Below are positions 16,037-24,883 of a stretch of DNA of 64,000 nucleotides, one piece after another. The number at the start of each line of letters is the position of its first letter. Within the stretch, counting starts at the first letter, position 1. The notes under the pieces were generated by a model. The model saw only the letters and a list, made by a program, of their open reading frames with translations. It ran no database searches and was not told the DNA's origin. A program made the position numbers and the translations under genes. The DNA comes from Arthrobacter sp. KBS0703 (GTDB taxonomy: Bacteria > Actinomycetota > Actinomycetes > Actinomycetales > Micrococcaceae), in NCBI RefSeq assembly GCF_002008315.2, contig NZ_MVDG02000001.1, forward strand, positions 3,348,001 through 3,412,000, in the 5' to 3' direction.

Positions 16037-18460
16037 CTACGGCGCTACGGGCCGCACCGCCACCGGCGAGCGGACGCTGTTCTTGGACGAGGTCCAGGTC
16101 AGCGAGCCCATGGAGTAAGTGTCCAGCGCAGCTCCGGAAGTGGTGAAAGTGACGGTGAAAGTGGCGCTTTCACCCTCAGCCAGGGTCAGCTCGGCAGGGC
16201 TCACCGTTGCGGTGACGCCGGGGAGCGAGATAGCCGCCCGGTAGGTTCCCGCTGTCAGTGCCGTAACGCTGCGGGTGACGGTCTGGCTGCCGGCCAGCGA
16301 ACCGAGCGCAATTGACGGCACATTGACATCCTTGGCGGCAATCGCCGCCACGCCCAACTGGAATCCCTGCCCTTGGAGGAAGCCCATCCAGTCGGCGATT
16401 CCCGCGTCATAGACGAGCCCTGGGGACGAGAATTTGGCGGGATCCACGTGACCTGCGCCCTGCGCGAAGACGTCGTGCACGGCTGCACCGTCAGCGTTGA
16501 CCAGGTCATAGGCGGTGGTCATGATGGCGGACTTCACAGCCGCCGGCGACCACTGCGGGTGCTTTCCGAGCAGCAGGGCGCCGGAGCCGGCAATGTGGGG
16601 CGCGGCCATTGATGTGCCGGACAGGAACCCGAAGTCCTCGCCCTTGAAACCTATCGGCGAAACGGCCGCCAGGACTGCCACGCCGGGAGCAGTGACGTCG
16701 GGCTTCAGCAGGTCGCCGTCGGACGCCAGCGTTGGCCCGCGGGAGGAGAATTCCGCGATCTGCGGCACCGGCGGCAGTTTCGCGCCCGTGGTGTCAGTGG
16801 CCTTGAGGCTTGCCTTCAGCCCCGGATTCGCCGTGACCACATCCTTGATCTTGGGGTCGTCGATGTGGACGGTGGGAACACTGTGCAGGTCCGCGTCGAG
16901 GGATCCCGGGGTGAGGTTGACCAGCACCATGCCCACACCGCCGGCCCGCTTCACCTCGTCACTCTTGTCGACGCGCGGCACCACACCCCGGTCGCAGACC
17001 ACGATCTTTCCGGCCGCCTTGGCCGGGTCCAGGGTGTTGGGAGCGCAGAGGGCCGCGTTCGCGTCCACGGCAGCGGCCGCCTTCACGGTTACTGCCAGGA
17101 CGATGGGCTTCGAGTCCACCTCGGTGCTCATCACGCTGGCTCCGGCGAATTTCGCGCCGTTGGACAGCTCAGCGGTTCCACGCAGGGAGTTGTCGAACGT
17201 GGAGGCCGCAACGCTGGTCAGCCAGGGACCCGCGTGGTTCACCGTGCCCGCCCCCGGACCGGAGTTGCCTGCCGACGTCGCCACAAACACGCCGGCGGCC
17301 GCGGCGTTGAGGAAGGCCAGGGAAACGGCGTCAACCGTTGAATTGTTGTTGCCGGAGATGGAGTAGTTCAGTACGTCCACGCCGTCCAGGACCGCATCCT
17401 GGATGGCGTTGAGGATGTCGGATTCCAGGCAGCCCGTTGCCTCCGGGACTGCGCCTTCCCAGCAGACCTTATATACGGCGATCTTCGCCGCCGGGGCGAC
17501 GCCCGAGCTCTTGCCGAAGTCCCGTCCGCCCGCCACCTGGGTGACGTCGCTGTTCCCGGCCGCGGTGCTGCCGGTGTGCGAACCGTGGCCGTTCACGTCC
17601 ACCGGGGAAAACTTTTCAAGCGGCGACCGGAGCTCAGGGGGAACCGCGGCCTTGTAGGCCTGGTCGTAGAACCTGGCGCCAAGGACTTTGCTGTTGCACT
17701 CGGTGCCGTCAAAGCCGTCACCGCTGACGCAGTTCCCGACAAACGTTCCGCCGTTGGCCTTCTGCATGCCAATGACGTTGTCCTGGAGACGGAAGGGTTC
17801 GCCGACCTTGGGGCGGCCCGACAACGGTTTGACCTCGTCGCCGGCGAAGAAAGGGTTCTCCGGCGAGTAGCCGGTGTCCAGCATTCCCACAACCACACCC
17901 TTACCGGCATCGCGCTTGCCGCCGAAGTGCTCATTCCAGACGCCGTCGCCGCCGGGAAGGCCGAGGAAATCGCTGGTGGAGTAGTCGGGCTTGCGCAGGC
18001 TGTCGGGGACCACGGCCAGCACGTTACCGTCACCGGCCAGCCCCTTGACCTGCGCCGCCGAGAGTACGGCGCTGAAGGCGTTGACGGCCAGGGTGAAGCT
18101 CCTGTTGATGGTCACGCCCTTCGCGGCGGCCGCTTGCCTCTGCTTGGCCTTGAGGTGCGCGTCGTACTTACGCGAGTTGGGGCCGGAGGGATTCAGCTTC
18201 TTGCCCTTCGGGACCGCCGTGCCGGGAATGCCGGGCACACCGCCCGAATACGTCGCCAGCGGCTTGTCCTTGAGCATCACAATGTAGCGGCCGTCGAGCG
18301 ATGAGCCGCCGGGGCTTGCGGCCGCCTGTGCGGATACCGGCCCTGGCGCGGCCGTCGTCGGCGCGGCCAAGCCCTGGCTGATGACCATTGCAAGACCAAC
18401 GGCCAGTACTGCGGGTAGCCGTCTGCTGCCGGGGCGGGGGGTTTTTGGATGGGGGGTCAT
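16037..18460 (-). CDS. Secreted subtilase (S8) with PA insert
   Basis: An 807-residue secreted serine protease. It has a signal peptide (AVLAVGLAMVISQGLAAPTTA), an I9 propeptide (GRYIVMLKDKPLATY ... AVNAFSAVLSAAQV), and catalytic Asp in VVGMLDTGYSP (about residue 195), His in NGHGSHTGSTAAGN and Ser in LSGTSMAAPHIAGSGALL. A PA insert lies before the Ser (KIVVCDRGVVPRVDKSDEVK) and a beta-sandwich (Fn3-like) C-terminus follows. Start: ATG 18460 with AGGAAGG 9 nt upstream. It is divergent from an SSI-type inhibitor lipoprotein, and a larger paralogue lies at 20792-23947. Likely an extracellular protein-degrading enzyme. Confidence 0.95.
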   Translation of the reverse strand: MTPHPKTPRPGSRRLPAVLAVGLAMVISQGLAAPTTAAPGPVSAQAAASPGGSSLDGRYIVMLKDKPLATYSGGVPGIPGTAVPKGKKLNPSGPNSRKYDAHLKAKQRQAAAAKGVTINRSFTLAVNAFSAVLSAAQVKGLAGDGNVLAVVPDSLRKPDYSTSDFLGLPGGDGVWNEHFGGKRDAGKGVVVGMLDTGYSPENPFFAGDEVKPLSGRPKVGEPFRLQDNVIGMQKANGGTFVGNCVSGDGFDGTECNSKVLGARFYDQAYKAAVPPELRSPLEKFSPVDVNGHGSHTGSTAAGNSDVTQVAGGRDFGKSSGVAPAAKIAVYKVCWEGAVPEATGCLESDILNAIQDAVLDGVDVLNYSISGNNNSTVDAVSLAFLNAAAAGVFVATSAGNSGPGAGTVNHAGPWLTSVAASTFDNSLRGTAELSNGAKFAGASVMSTEVDSKPIVLAVTVKAAAAVDANAALCAPNTLDPAKAAGKIVVCDRGVVPRVDKSDEVKRAGGVGMVLVNLTPGSLDADLHSVPTVHIDDPKIKDVVTANPGLKASLKATDTTGAKLPPVPQIAEFSSRGPTLASDGDLLKPDVTAPGVAVLAAVSPIGFKGEDFGFLSGTSMAAPHIAGSGALLLGKHPQWSPAAVKSAIMTTAYDLVNADGAAVHDVFAQGAGHVDPAKFSSPGLVYDAGIADWMGFLQGQGFQLGVAAIAAKDVNVPSIALGSLAGSQTVTRSVTALTAGTYRAAISLPGVTATVSPAELTLAEGESATFTVTFTTSGAALDTYSMGSLTWTSSKNSVRSPVAVRPVAP

Positions 18461-18580
18461 GGGGAGATGCCTTCCTTTGTTCTTGGACCTGTAGACCTTT
18501 GGTCCTGTGAACTGGACGCTCTGCCCCCCATGGGCGTCATCACTTTTTGGTTTTTACCGCGCACCCGTCAATGTCAGAAA

Positions 18581-18636
18581 GATACCGCGGACGCCGCGAA
18601 GAATCGATACCCTTCCGTTAGCAATCGGCCGATACC
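18581..18636. repeat. Three GATACC direct repeats at 25-bp spacing
   Basis: GATACC occurs at 18581, 18606 and 18631, exactly 25 bp apart, in the 244-bp region between the divergent subtilase and SSI-lipoprotein genes. The second and third copies are followed by similar CCTTCCGTTA and GTTACC text. The regular spacing suggests an array of regulator half-sites. Seen directly; role inferred. Confidence 0.45.
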
Positions 18637-18704
18637 GTTACCGGCCCGTTCGGGCGGCCGGAAGCCGCCGACGGTAGAATGGGAAAAACTTGAGGAGACC
18701 CGGC

Positions 18705-19304
18705 ATGCGCAAGCAACTGATTTCTGTGCTGCTCGCCCTCGGAGCGATGGGCGGGCTTGCCGCCTGCACCCCAGGCACCGGACCCGGTCAGCCTTCGGCG
18801 ACGCCCACCAGCGAAGCCCCCGGCACCGGAACACAATCGCCGGGAGTCACGCCCGGCCCGGGAACGTCTTCCCCTGCGGGCAGCACGCCGCCCGACGCCG
18901 AGACCACCGTTCCCGCTCCGGCACCGCCTGCTGCGTCGCCGCTGCCGTCAGGGCCCGGCACCGGCGACGCCGAGCTCTCCATCACCGTGAAGGCGTCCAA
19001 AGACGGAACCGCCGTCAACTACACACTGGTGTGCAAGGGCGGCGTTCCCGTGGCCGAAAGCCAGCATCCCAAGGCCGCTGCGGCCTGCACGGCGCTGAAG
19101 AAGAATGCGGCCATCCTGAACCGCGCTGCGCCCAGCAAGGATGTCTCCTGCACCCAGCAGTACGCTGGCCCGCAGGTTGCCACCGTCACGGGAGTGGTCG
19201 ACGGCACGCCTGTGGAGACAACGTTCTCCCTGCGCGACGGCTGCGAAATCGGCGCCTGGAACGCCGCCCAGGACGTCCTCGGTTCCTCCAGCGGGTCTGT
19301 CTAG
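18705..19304 (+). CDS. Lipoprotein with subtilisin-inhibitor-like (SSI) domain
   Basis: A 199-residue lipoprotein. The signal peptide ends in lipobox LAAC (Cys21), then a Pro/Thr/Ser linker to about residue 88, then an SSI-like domain: VNYTLVCKGG, HPKAAAACTAL, VSCTQQYAGPQVATVTGVVDG and SLRDGCEIGAW. The four Cys occupy the places of the two SSI disulfides. By alignment with Streptomyces SSI (CPMVYDP loop), the reactive-site P1 residue would be Gln in CTQQY. ATG 18705 follows GAGGAG by 7 nt. It is divergent from one subtilase and near another, suggesting a membrane-tethered inhibitor of these enzymes. Confidence 0.8.
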   Translation: MRKQLISVLLALGAMGGLAACTPGTGPGQPSATPTSEAPGTGTQSPGVTPGPGTSSPAGSTPPDAETTVPAPAPPAASPLPSGPGTGDAELSITVKASKDGTAVNYTLVCKGGVPVAESQHPKAAAACTALKKNAAILNRAAPSKDVSCTQQYAGPQVATVTGVVDGTPVETTFSLRDGCEIGAWNAAQDVLGSSSGSV

Positions 19305-19308
19305 GACT

Positions 19309-20280
19309 GTGGAGCACCTCAGGACATTGCCGGGCACGACTCCGGCCGCCCAGCCGCATGTGCTTCCTCCGGACGACTGGCGGGCGCGCGAGGCCGCCCA
19401 TGCCGAGCGCGTGCGCCGCTACGCCGACCCCTACCTTGAACGCCGTTCGGCCGGCCGCAAGCACCCGGTGGAGGATTTCCTCTTCACCTACTACACGCAG
19501 AAGCCGGGCCAGCTCATGCGCTGGCATCCGGGTGACGGCGCCGTGCTCTCCGGCACGGACGCAGCGGCGCGGGCGGGCTGGAAGTACTACCGCACGCTCA
19601 GCACCGCCGAACTTGCCGCCGCCCGCCTGCCGGCCGGCAGCGTTGCCGTGACCCTGGACCGGGCCTCGTTCCTGGCCGAGCGCCGCGACGCCCTGGTCTT
19701 CGCCCAGATCATCCTGGCAGGCACCGCCGCCCGCCCGGCCCAGTTCGGGTGCTTCGGCCTGCATGAATGGGCCATGGTCTACCGGCAGGAGAAATTCGAG
19801 CTCCGCCACGAATACCTGAACCTGCGGCTGGGCGCCTCCGGCACCGACAAGGTGGTCGAGGACAACAGGATCCGCTGCTCGCACTTTGACGCGTTCCGTT
19901 TCTATTCGCCGGACGCCCAACCGCTGAACGAATTCTCGCCCAGCAGGGAGAACCAGCGGACCATGGAGCAGCCCGGCTGCCTGCACGCCAACATGGACCT
20001 GTACAAATGGGCCTACAAGCTCTCGCCGGCCCTGCCCAGCGAACTCATAATGGACTGCTTCGAGTTGTCCTGGCGCGTACGGGCCATGGACATGCAGGCC
20101 TCACCCTACGACCTCACGGACTGGGGCTACCCGCCGATCCGGATAGAGACGGCCGAGGGCAAGGCAGCCTACGTGGAGCACCAGCGGGCTTTCTCCGCGG
20201 AGGCCCAGGTGCTGCGGGCCCGCCTGTTGGCGGAGCTGGCGCCGATGTTCGATGCCCTGGCCGCGGAGGAGCGGCCGTGA
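19309..20280 (+). CDS. Conserved actinobacterial protein of unknown function
   Basis: A 323-residue cytosolic protein with no signal peptide. Conserved-looking blocks are HPVEDFLFTYYTQKPGQLMR, WHPGDGAVLSG, FGCFGLHEWAMVYRQ, LRHEYLNLRLG, RCSHFDAFRFYSPDA, PGCLHANMDLYKWAYKLSP and DCFELSWRVRAMDMQASPYD, rich in His, Asp and Glu and suggesting a metal or nucleotide site. Homologues are often labelled 3-methyladenine DNA glycosylase, but I see no HhH-GPD or other glycosylase motif. GTG 19309 lies 4 nt after the SSI-lipoprotein stop, and its own stop overlaps the next SSI-like gene, so all three are one transcription unit. Confidence 0.75.
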   Translation: MEHLRTLPGTTPAAQPHVLPPDDWRAREAAHAERVRRYADPYLERRSAGRKHPVEDFLFTYYTQKPGQLMRWHPGDGAVLSGTDAAARAGWKYYRTLSTAELAAARLPAGSVAVTLDRASFLAERRDALVFAQIILAGTAARPAQFGCFGLHEWAMVYRQEKFELRHEYLNLRLGASGTDKVVEDNRIRCSHFDAFRFYSPDAQPLNEFSPSRENQRTMEQPGCLHANMDLYKWAYKLSPALPSELIMDCFELSWRVRAMDMQASPYDLTDWGYPPIRIETAEGKAAYVEHQRAFSAEAQVLRARLLAELAPMFDALAAEERP

Positions 20281-20645
20281 GCCGCGCGGAACCGGCTCCC
20301 GACTTCGACCTGACGGTCACCCTGACCGAGTCCCCCGGCAGTCCTGCCCACGTCTTCACGCTGGTTTGCCGTTCCGGCCGCCTCTCCGAATCAACGCTGC
20401 CGGACCCCGCGGGGGCGATTGCCGCCGTCGAACGCTTCGGCGAGCGGATCTTCTTCCCCGAGCCTGGCCCGCCCAAACTCTGCACACAGCAGTATGGCGG
20501 TCCGCAGGTGGCAGTGGTGACCGGCCACTATGGCGGACGCACGGTGCAGTCGCGGTTCTCGCTGACGGACGGCTGCGAGATTGCGCGCTGGCGCGCACTG
20601 TCCCCGCTCCTGGGCGGAATTGCCGGGTCTGCAGGTGCCATCTGA
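20277..20645 (+). CDS. SSI-like protein without signal peptide
   Basis: A 122-residue protein homologous to the SSI domain at 18705-19304: HVFTLVCRSG, KLCTQQYGGPQVAVVTGHYGG and SLTDGCEIARW match closely, including the CTQQY reactive-loop region. It lacks a signal peptide and lipobox, and the second Cys of the domain is replaced (DPAGAIAAVERF instead of HPKAAAACTAL), leaving three Cys, so the first SSI disulfide cannot form. GTG 20277 overlaps the upstream stop (GTGA), showing translational coupling. It may be a diverged cytosolic family member with another role. Confidence 0.75.
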   Translation: MSRAEPAPDFDLTVTLTESPGSPAHVFTLVCRSGRLSESTLPDPAGAIAAVERFGERIFFPEPGPPKLCTQQYGGPQVAVVTGHYGGRTVQSRFSLTDGCEIARWRALSPLLGGIAGSAGAI

Positions 20646-20719
20646 GCCATCTTCCGCCGGTCAGGTGCCCGGCAGCGCCGGAGTAGCCGGCGTCTCAGCA
20701 GGACTCCCGCTTAACGGCA

Positions 20720-20747
20720 ATGGCCGGCGGTGTTAACCGCCGGCCAT
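20720..20747. terminator. Hairpin between convergent genes
   Basis: ATGGCCGGCGG (20720-20730) and CCGCCGGCCAT (20737-20747) form an 11-bp perfect stem with a 6-nt loop, between the SSI-like gene and the second subtilase gene, which converge here. Confidence 0.65.
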
Positions 20748-20791
20748 CGCTGTCAGGACCCCAACAAAGGGAACCCGGATCCGGGACCTTC

Positions 20792-23700
20792 CTAGATGGA
20801 GTTATCCGGAGTCCGCGTCAGGTCGTCATTGACGACCTTCCCCGTTTCCTTCTTTTTCTTCGGATTTTCCGAAGCCGGCGGGACCCCTGCACTGCCTCCC
20901 GGTGTCACCACGACGCTGACGAACGTCGGTGCACTGGCACCGTCGAACGTCACCCGGCCAATGTAGGACCCCGGAGCCAGGGCCTTCCACGCCAGGGCGA
21001 GCTGGCCGGCCCTGCCGTTGTCAAGCCGCACGGGGTCCGGCGTCACTGTTGCGTTGCCCTCGTTTGCGCCAAGGACAGCCGCGTCCACGGATGCCTTGGT
21101 GGCCTGGCCTTTGGGGCTGTCGTAGAGGTTCACGAACATCCGGTACTTGCCCGGGGCCGGGTTGGGGATGGAGACCGATTCGCTGGCGGCAGCCGTCGCG
21201 ACAACGACGGACTGGCCGCTGGGCGTGACGACCACCATGTCGAAGTCGGCGCTTTCATCCGCGGAGAACACGGACAGCTTGGCCAGAGGGACGTTCGCCG
21301 GGACCTCCACCGTCTTGACGAAGTTCGACGCATCGGCAGCGTACTTGAACGGCCCCGGAACCAGCTCAATGGCGGAGGAATCCGCCTTGGACAGTCCGTC
21401 CAGCGTCACGTTCGTGGGCGAGTTGGAACCCGAAACGATGCTGATGTTTCCGGCCCCGTTGCCTGCCGGAGCCGTGAACGCGACGTTCTTGGGCGCCACC
21501 ACTGACTGAGGACGGACCGCGATCGGCGACGCCACGTTCTTGTTGGCCCCCTGCCAGGTGAGCGAACCCGTGGCGAACTGCCCCAACTTTGCGCTCTGGT
21601 TTTCGAAGGACACCTTGAACGTGCGCTTCTCGCCGGCCGCGCCGAACTGCAGGATGGACGGCGTGACCGTGACCTTCACTCCCGGCACGCTGGCCTTGGC
21701 GCGGTACACGCCGGGCGTCAGTGCGGTCACCGTGCGGGTGACCTCGATCTTGCCGGCAAGATTGCCGAGGGAGAAGGACGGGACGTTCATGTCGCGGGGC
21801 TTGGCGACGCCGAGGCCGGGCATGCCCAGATCGACGCCGGTGCCCTGGATGAACCTGAGGTAGTCATCGCCGTCGGCGTCGTAGACCAGTCCCGGATCCA
21901 GTACGCGGGCCGGATCAACCTGCCCGGCACCGGTGGCCAGCACATCGGTGTTCTTCTTGCCGTCGGCGAGCTTGACGTCGCCCGCGGTGGTCATCATGGC
22001 CGATTTGACGGCTGCCGGCGACCACGCCGGGTTCTTGCCCAGGATGAGGGCGCCGAAACCTGCCACGTGCGGCGAGGCCATGGACGTGCCAGACATGAAT
22101 CCGAACTTGTCACCCCCGGCGCCGATCGGCGAGACACCGGCCAGCACGGCGACGCCGGGCGCTGCGACGTCGGGCTTCAGCAGATCCGAATCCGTGGCAA
22201 TCAGCGGTCCGCGCGAAGAGAAGCCGGCGATCTGGGGCTGCGCCTCGGCGGGCAGTCCCGTGGTGTCCTTGTTGATGAGGGAGACGGTGATGGCCGGGTT
22301 TGCCGCCACCTTGGCCTTGATCGTCTCGGTGGCCGGCGGGTTGAGGTGGACCGTGGGGACGGAGTGCTTGTCGGCGTCCAGCGACGATGCGGTCACGTTC
22401 ACCAGGATCATCCCGACGCCGCCGCCGCGCGCCACTTCGGCGCTCTTGGCCACGCGGTCGTACGTGCCGCGGTCACAGACCACCACTTTCCCGGCGATTT
22501 TCGCCGGGTCCAGCGAGCCCGGGCCGCACAGCCGCGGAGCGGGATCCTGCCCGGAAGCTGCATCGGCGGCAAGCACGACGCCGGCGCCCGCTACTTCGCG
22601 GTTCATGATGCTGGCCCCACGGAACTTGCTGCCGTCGGAGAACTCCACCGTGCCCTGCAGCTCCTGGGAGAAGCTGCTCGCTGCTACGGTGGTGACCCAC
22701 GGTTCCCCGTGGTTGACCGTGCTGGCGTCGGGGCCGGAGTTTCCGGCCGAAGCGGCCACAAAGACTCCGGCGGAGGCGGCTGACAGGAACGCCAGGGATA
22801 CCGGATCCGTGGTGGTGGACGTGGTTCCGGAGATGGAGTAGTTCAGGACGTCAACGCCGTCCAGCACGGCCTGGTTGATGGCATCAATGGATGCCGAGGT
22901 GTAGCAGCCGCCTGTGGCGGGGTCATTGTCTTCCCAGCAGATCTTGTAGATCGAGAGCTTGGCTGCCGGGGCAACGCCGCTCGTGGTTCCGAAGCTGCGG
23001 CCGTCCACGAACGACTCCACGTTGGCGTTGCCGGCGGCGGTGCTGGCGGTGTGGGTGCCGTGGCTGGCGACGTCAACCGGGGAAATGAGCTCTTCCGGCG
23101 CGCGGTCCTTCTTGGCCACCGTTGCCTCGAAGGCGTCGGAGAAGTAGCGTGCGCTGAGGACCTTGGAGTTGCAGGCGCTGCCGTCGAACCCTTCGCCTGC
23201 CTGGCAGTCACCCTCGAAGGTGCTGCCGTCCGACTTCAGCATGGCGATCTTGCCGTCGCCGGTGCGGTACGGGACGCCGACCTGCGGTTCGCCGGTGAGG
23301 GGCTTGACGTCGCTGCCTGCGAAGAACTCGCTGGAGGGCGTGTACCCGGAGTCGATGACGCCCACCACGACGCCCTTGCCCGCGCCGTTCTGGCCGCCGA
23401 ACTTGGTGTTCCAGGTGCCTTTGGCCCCGCTGAGCTTCAGGAAATCGGTGGTGGAGTAGTCCGGTGCCCGCTGGGTGTCCGGAGCGACTGCGAGGACGCC
23501 GGGGTTCTTGGCGAGGTTCACGGCCTGGTCCGCCGTCAGCGTTGCGCTAAAGCCGTTCAAGGCCGCGGTGTAGCGGTGCCGGATCTGCACGTTCTCCTGT
23601 TGGGCCACCGCCGTCTGCTTCGCCTCAAGATGGGTCTGGTACCGCTTCACTTCGGCCCGGTCGGCGTCGAGTTTCCGCCCGGAGCGCGGCTTAGTGGCCT

Positions 23701-23947
23701 GCAGCCCCGGTGTGCCGCCGTCGTACGTGGCGGCGGGCTTTTCGGTCAGGACCACAATGTAGCGGCCCGCCTGGTAGTCGTTCGGATTGATGTTCTTTTG
23801 CTGGGCTGCCGGCGGCGTGCCCTGGATCGGGGCTGCGGTGGCCGGCAAGGCTGCTAGCGATGAAAGGAGCAAAGGCAAACCGACACACAGTGCGGCTGCT
23901 TTCCGGGCCCCCCGGCTTCGGAAGAAGCTTTTTCCTGCTGATTTCAC
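20792..23947 (-). CDS. Large secreted subtilase (S8) with PA and C-terminal domains
   Basis: A 1051-residue secreted serine protease, paralogue of 16037-18460. It has a signal peptide (AAALCVGLPLLLSSLAALPATA), an I9 propeptide (GRYIVVLTEKPAATYDGG), and a triad with Asp in VVVGVIDSGYTPSSEFF, His in DVASHGTHTASTAAGN and Ser in FMSGTSMASPHVAGFGAL. A PA insert (KVVVCDRGTYDRVAKSAEV) lies before the Ser. Fn3-like and further beta domains follow to about residue 1010, then a charged tail with a KKKK run (PKKKKETGK). The start is GTG 23947, with AAAGG about 13 nt upstream. Likely extracellular or wall-associated. Confidence 0.95.
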   Translation of the reverse strand: MKSAGKSFFRSRGARKAAALCVGLPLLLSSLAALPATAAPIQGTPPAAQQKNINPNDYQAGRYIVVLTEKPAATYDGGTPGLQATKPRSGRKLDADRAEVKRYQTHLEAKQTAVAQQENVQIRHRYTAALNGFSATLTADQAVNLAKNPGVLAVAPDTQRAPDYSTTDFLKLSGAKGTWNTKFGGQNGAGKGVVVGVIDSGYTPSSEFFAGSDVKPLTGEPQVGVPYRTGDGKIAMLKSDGSTFEGDCQAGEGFDGSACNSKVLSARYFSDAFEATVAKKDRAPEELISPVDVASHGTHTASTAAGNANVESFVDGRSFGTTSGVAPAAKLSIYKICWEDNDPATGGCYTSASIDAINQAVLDGVDVLNYSISGTTSTTTDPVSLAFLSAASAGVFVAASAGNSGPDASTVNHGEPWVTTVAASSFSQELQGTVEFSDGSKFRGASIMNREVAGAGVVLAADAASGQDPAPRLCGPGSLDPAKIAGKVVVCDRGTYDRVAKSAEVARGGGVGMILVNVTASSLDADKHSVPTVHLNPPATETIKAKVAANPAITVSLINKDTTGLPAEAQPQIAGFSSRGPLIATDSDLLKPDVAAPGVAVLAGVSPIGAGGDKFGFMSGTSMASPHVAGFGALILGKNPAWSPAAVKSAMMTTAGDVKLADGKKNTDVLATGAGQVDPARVLDPGLVYDADGDDYLRFIQGTGVDLGMPGLGVAKPRDMNVPSFSLGNLAGKIEVTRTVTALTPGVYRAKASVPGVKVTVTPSILQFGAAGEKRTFKVSFENQSAKLGQFATGSLTWQGANKNVASPIAVRPQSVVAPKNVAFTAPAGNGAGNISIVSGSNSPTNVTLDGLSKADSSAIELVPGPFKYAADASNFVKTVEVPANVPLAKLSVFSADESADFDMVVVTPSGQSVVVATAAASESVSIPNPAPGKYRMFVNLYDSPKGQATKASVDAAVLGANEGNATVTPDPVRLDNGRAGQLALAWKALAPGSYIGRVTFDGASAPTFVSVVVTPGGSAGVPPASENPKKKKETGKVVNDDLTRTPDNSI

Positions 23948-24064
23948 GAGTGATTTGAACCTTTCATAAGGAACGGCCCCGGCTACGCTGCCGGGCGCAA
24001 CGGTGTCGTGTCACGTTGGTTGGCAGGTCTTGTCAGGCCATGCGAACGGCAGCCGATCCCACAG

Positions 24065-24080
24065 TACCTACTGATAGGTA
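24065..24080. promoter_or_regulatory. Inverted repeat upstream of second subtilase
   Basis: TACCTA-CTGA-TAGGTA is a perfect 6+4+6 inverted repeat about 120 bp upstream of the subtilase start. It is AT-rich relative to its surroundings, so a regulator site is plausible. The rest of 23948-24143 holds no gene that I can support. Confidence 0.35.
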
Positions 24081-24134
24081 GTTATGACATAGGACACAAA
24101 CACAATTTTGGGGTTGTCACTCGAAAACGGTCCG

Positions 24135-24176
24135 TTAAAAGCAACCGGCGGGCGCCCGCGAGGGGCACCCGCCGGT
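24135..24176 (-). terminator. Rho-independent terminator
   Basis: On the minus strand ACCGGCGGGTGCCCC and its near-complement form a 14-15-bp stem (24144-24176), followed by TTGCTTTT. It follows the small gene at 24207-24392. Confidence 0.7.
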
Positions 24177-24206
24177 GCGGCATGCGGTAGCGCCCTGGTG
24201 GATCGG

Positions 24207-24392
24207 CTACTGCCGGGGCGTGCGGACCACGTCACTGATCCACTGGCGCGTCTTTTCGTCCACCGGGCCTGCGACCCGGTGCTGTTTGGCAGCGCGGTCA
24301 GCCTTGATCTTTTGGAGGACCATTTTCCCCAGCCCCGCGAAGACAGCGGCAGCAACCATCGGCAACAGTACGGATTTCGGTTTCTCACCCAT
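24207..24392 (-). CDS. Small predicted membrane protein
   Basis: A 61-residue protein with one hydrophobic segment (VLLPMVAAAVFAGLGKMVL, about residues 8-26), then a basic stretch (KIKADRAAKQHR) and a polar tail. AGGAT stands about 6 nt upstream of ATG 24392 and a good terminator follows, which together support a real gene. No family recognised. Confidence 0.55.
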   Translation of the reverse strand: MGEKPKSVLLPMVAAAVFAGLGKMVLQKIKADRAAKQHRVAGPVDEKTRQWISDVVRTPRQ

Positions 24393-24630
24393 TCCGCAAT
24401 CCTACTGACGGCGGGGACGGCGGGCCAGAGCCGCCGTCGCCCTTCATGCGCGCCGGCGCCGGCAGCCCCGAATACGGAGTGCGCCGCCGGGGCCGGTAGA
24501 ATAGGCAAGCAAGCTCGCGGAGCGCTCGTCCATGTCGTGCCATTTGTACCACCCAGGCCACAGCGGAATGGCGTGAGACGGCACCACTCCGCTGCGCCCT
24601 TACCCAATGCTCACGCACAGGAGTTACCGG

Positions 24631-24882
24631 ATGCCCCGGATCGTTGTCGACGTCATGCCCAAGCCCGAGATTCTGGACCCGCAGGGGAAGGCCATCGTGG
24701 GTGCACTCCCCCGCCTGGGCTTCACCAGCTTTAGCTCTGTCCGCCAGGGCAAGCGTTTCGAACTGACCGTCGACGGTGAGGTGACCGACGCAATCCTGGC
24801 CCAGGCCCGCGAAGCCGCGGAGACCCTGCTGTCCAACCCCGTGATCGAGGACGTCGTCAACGTCGAGGTCGTCGAGGCCTGA
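24631..24882 (+). CDS. purS: Phosphoribosylformylglycinamidine synthase subunit PurS
   Basis: An 83-residue PurS of usual size (PRIVVDVMPKPEILDPQGKA, GFTSFSSVRQGKRFEL, PVIEDVVNVEVVEA). PurS bridges PurL and PurQ in the multi-subunit FGAM synthase of purine synthesis. ATG 24631 has ACAGGAG about 7 nt upstream; the frame opens earlier at 24607 but without support. It is first in purSQL, with purQ starting 2 nt after its stop. Confidence 0.95.
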   Translation: MPRIVVDVMPKPEILDPQGKAIVGALPRLGFTSFSSVRQGKRFELTVDGEVTDAILAQAREAAETLLSNPVIEDVVNVEVVEA

Positions 24883-24883
24883 A

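Noticed and set aside
19309..20280. 3-methyladenine DNA glycosylase
   Set aside because: Common label, but I see none of the AlkA, Tag or AAG motifs.
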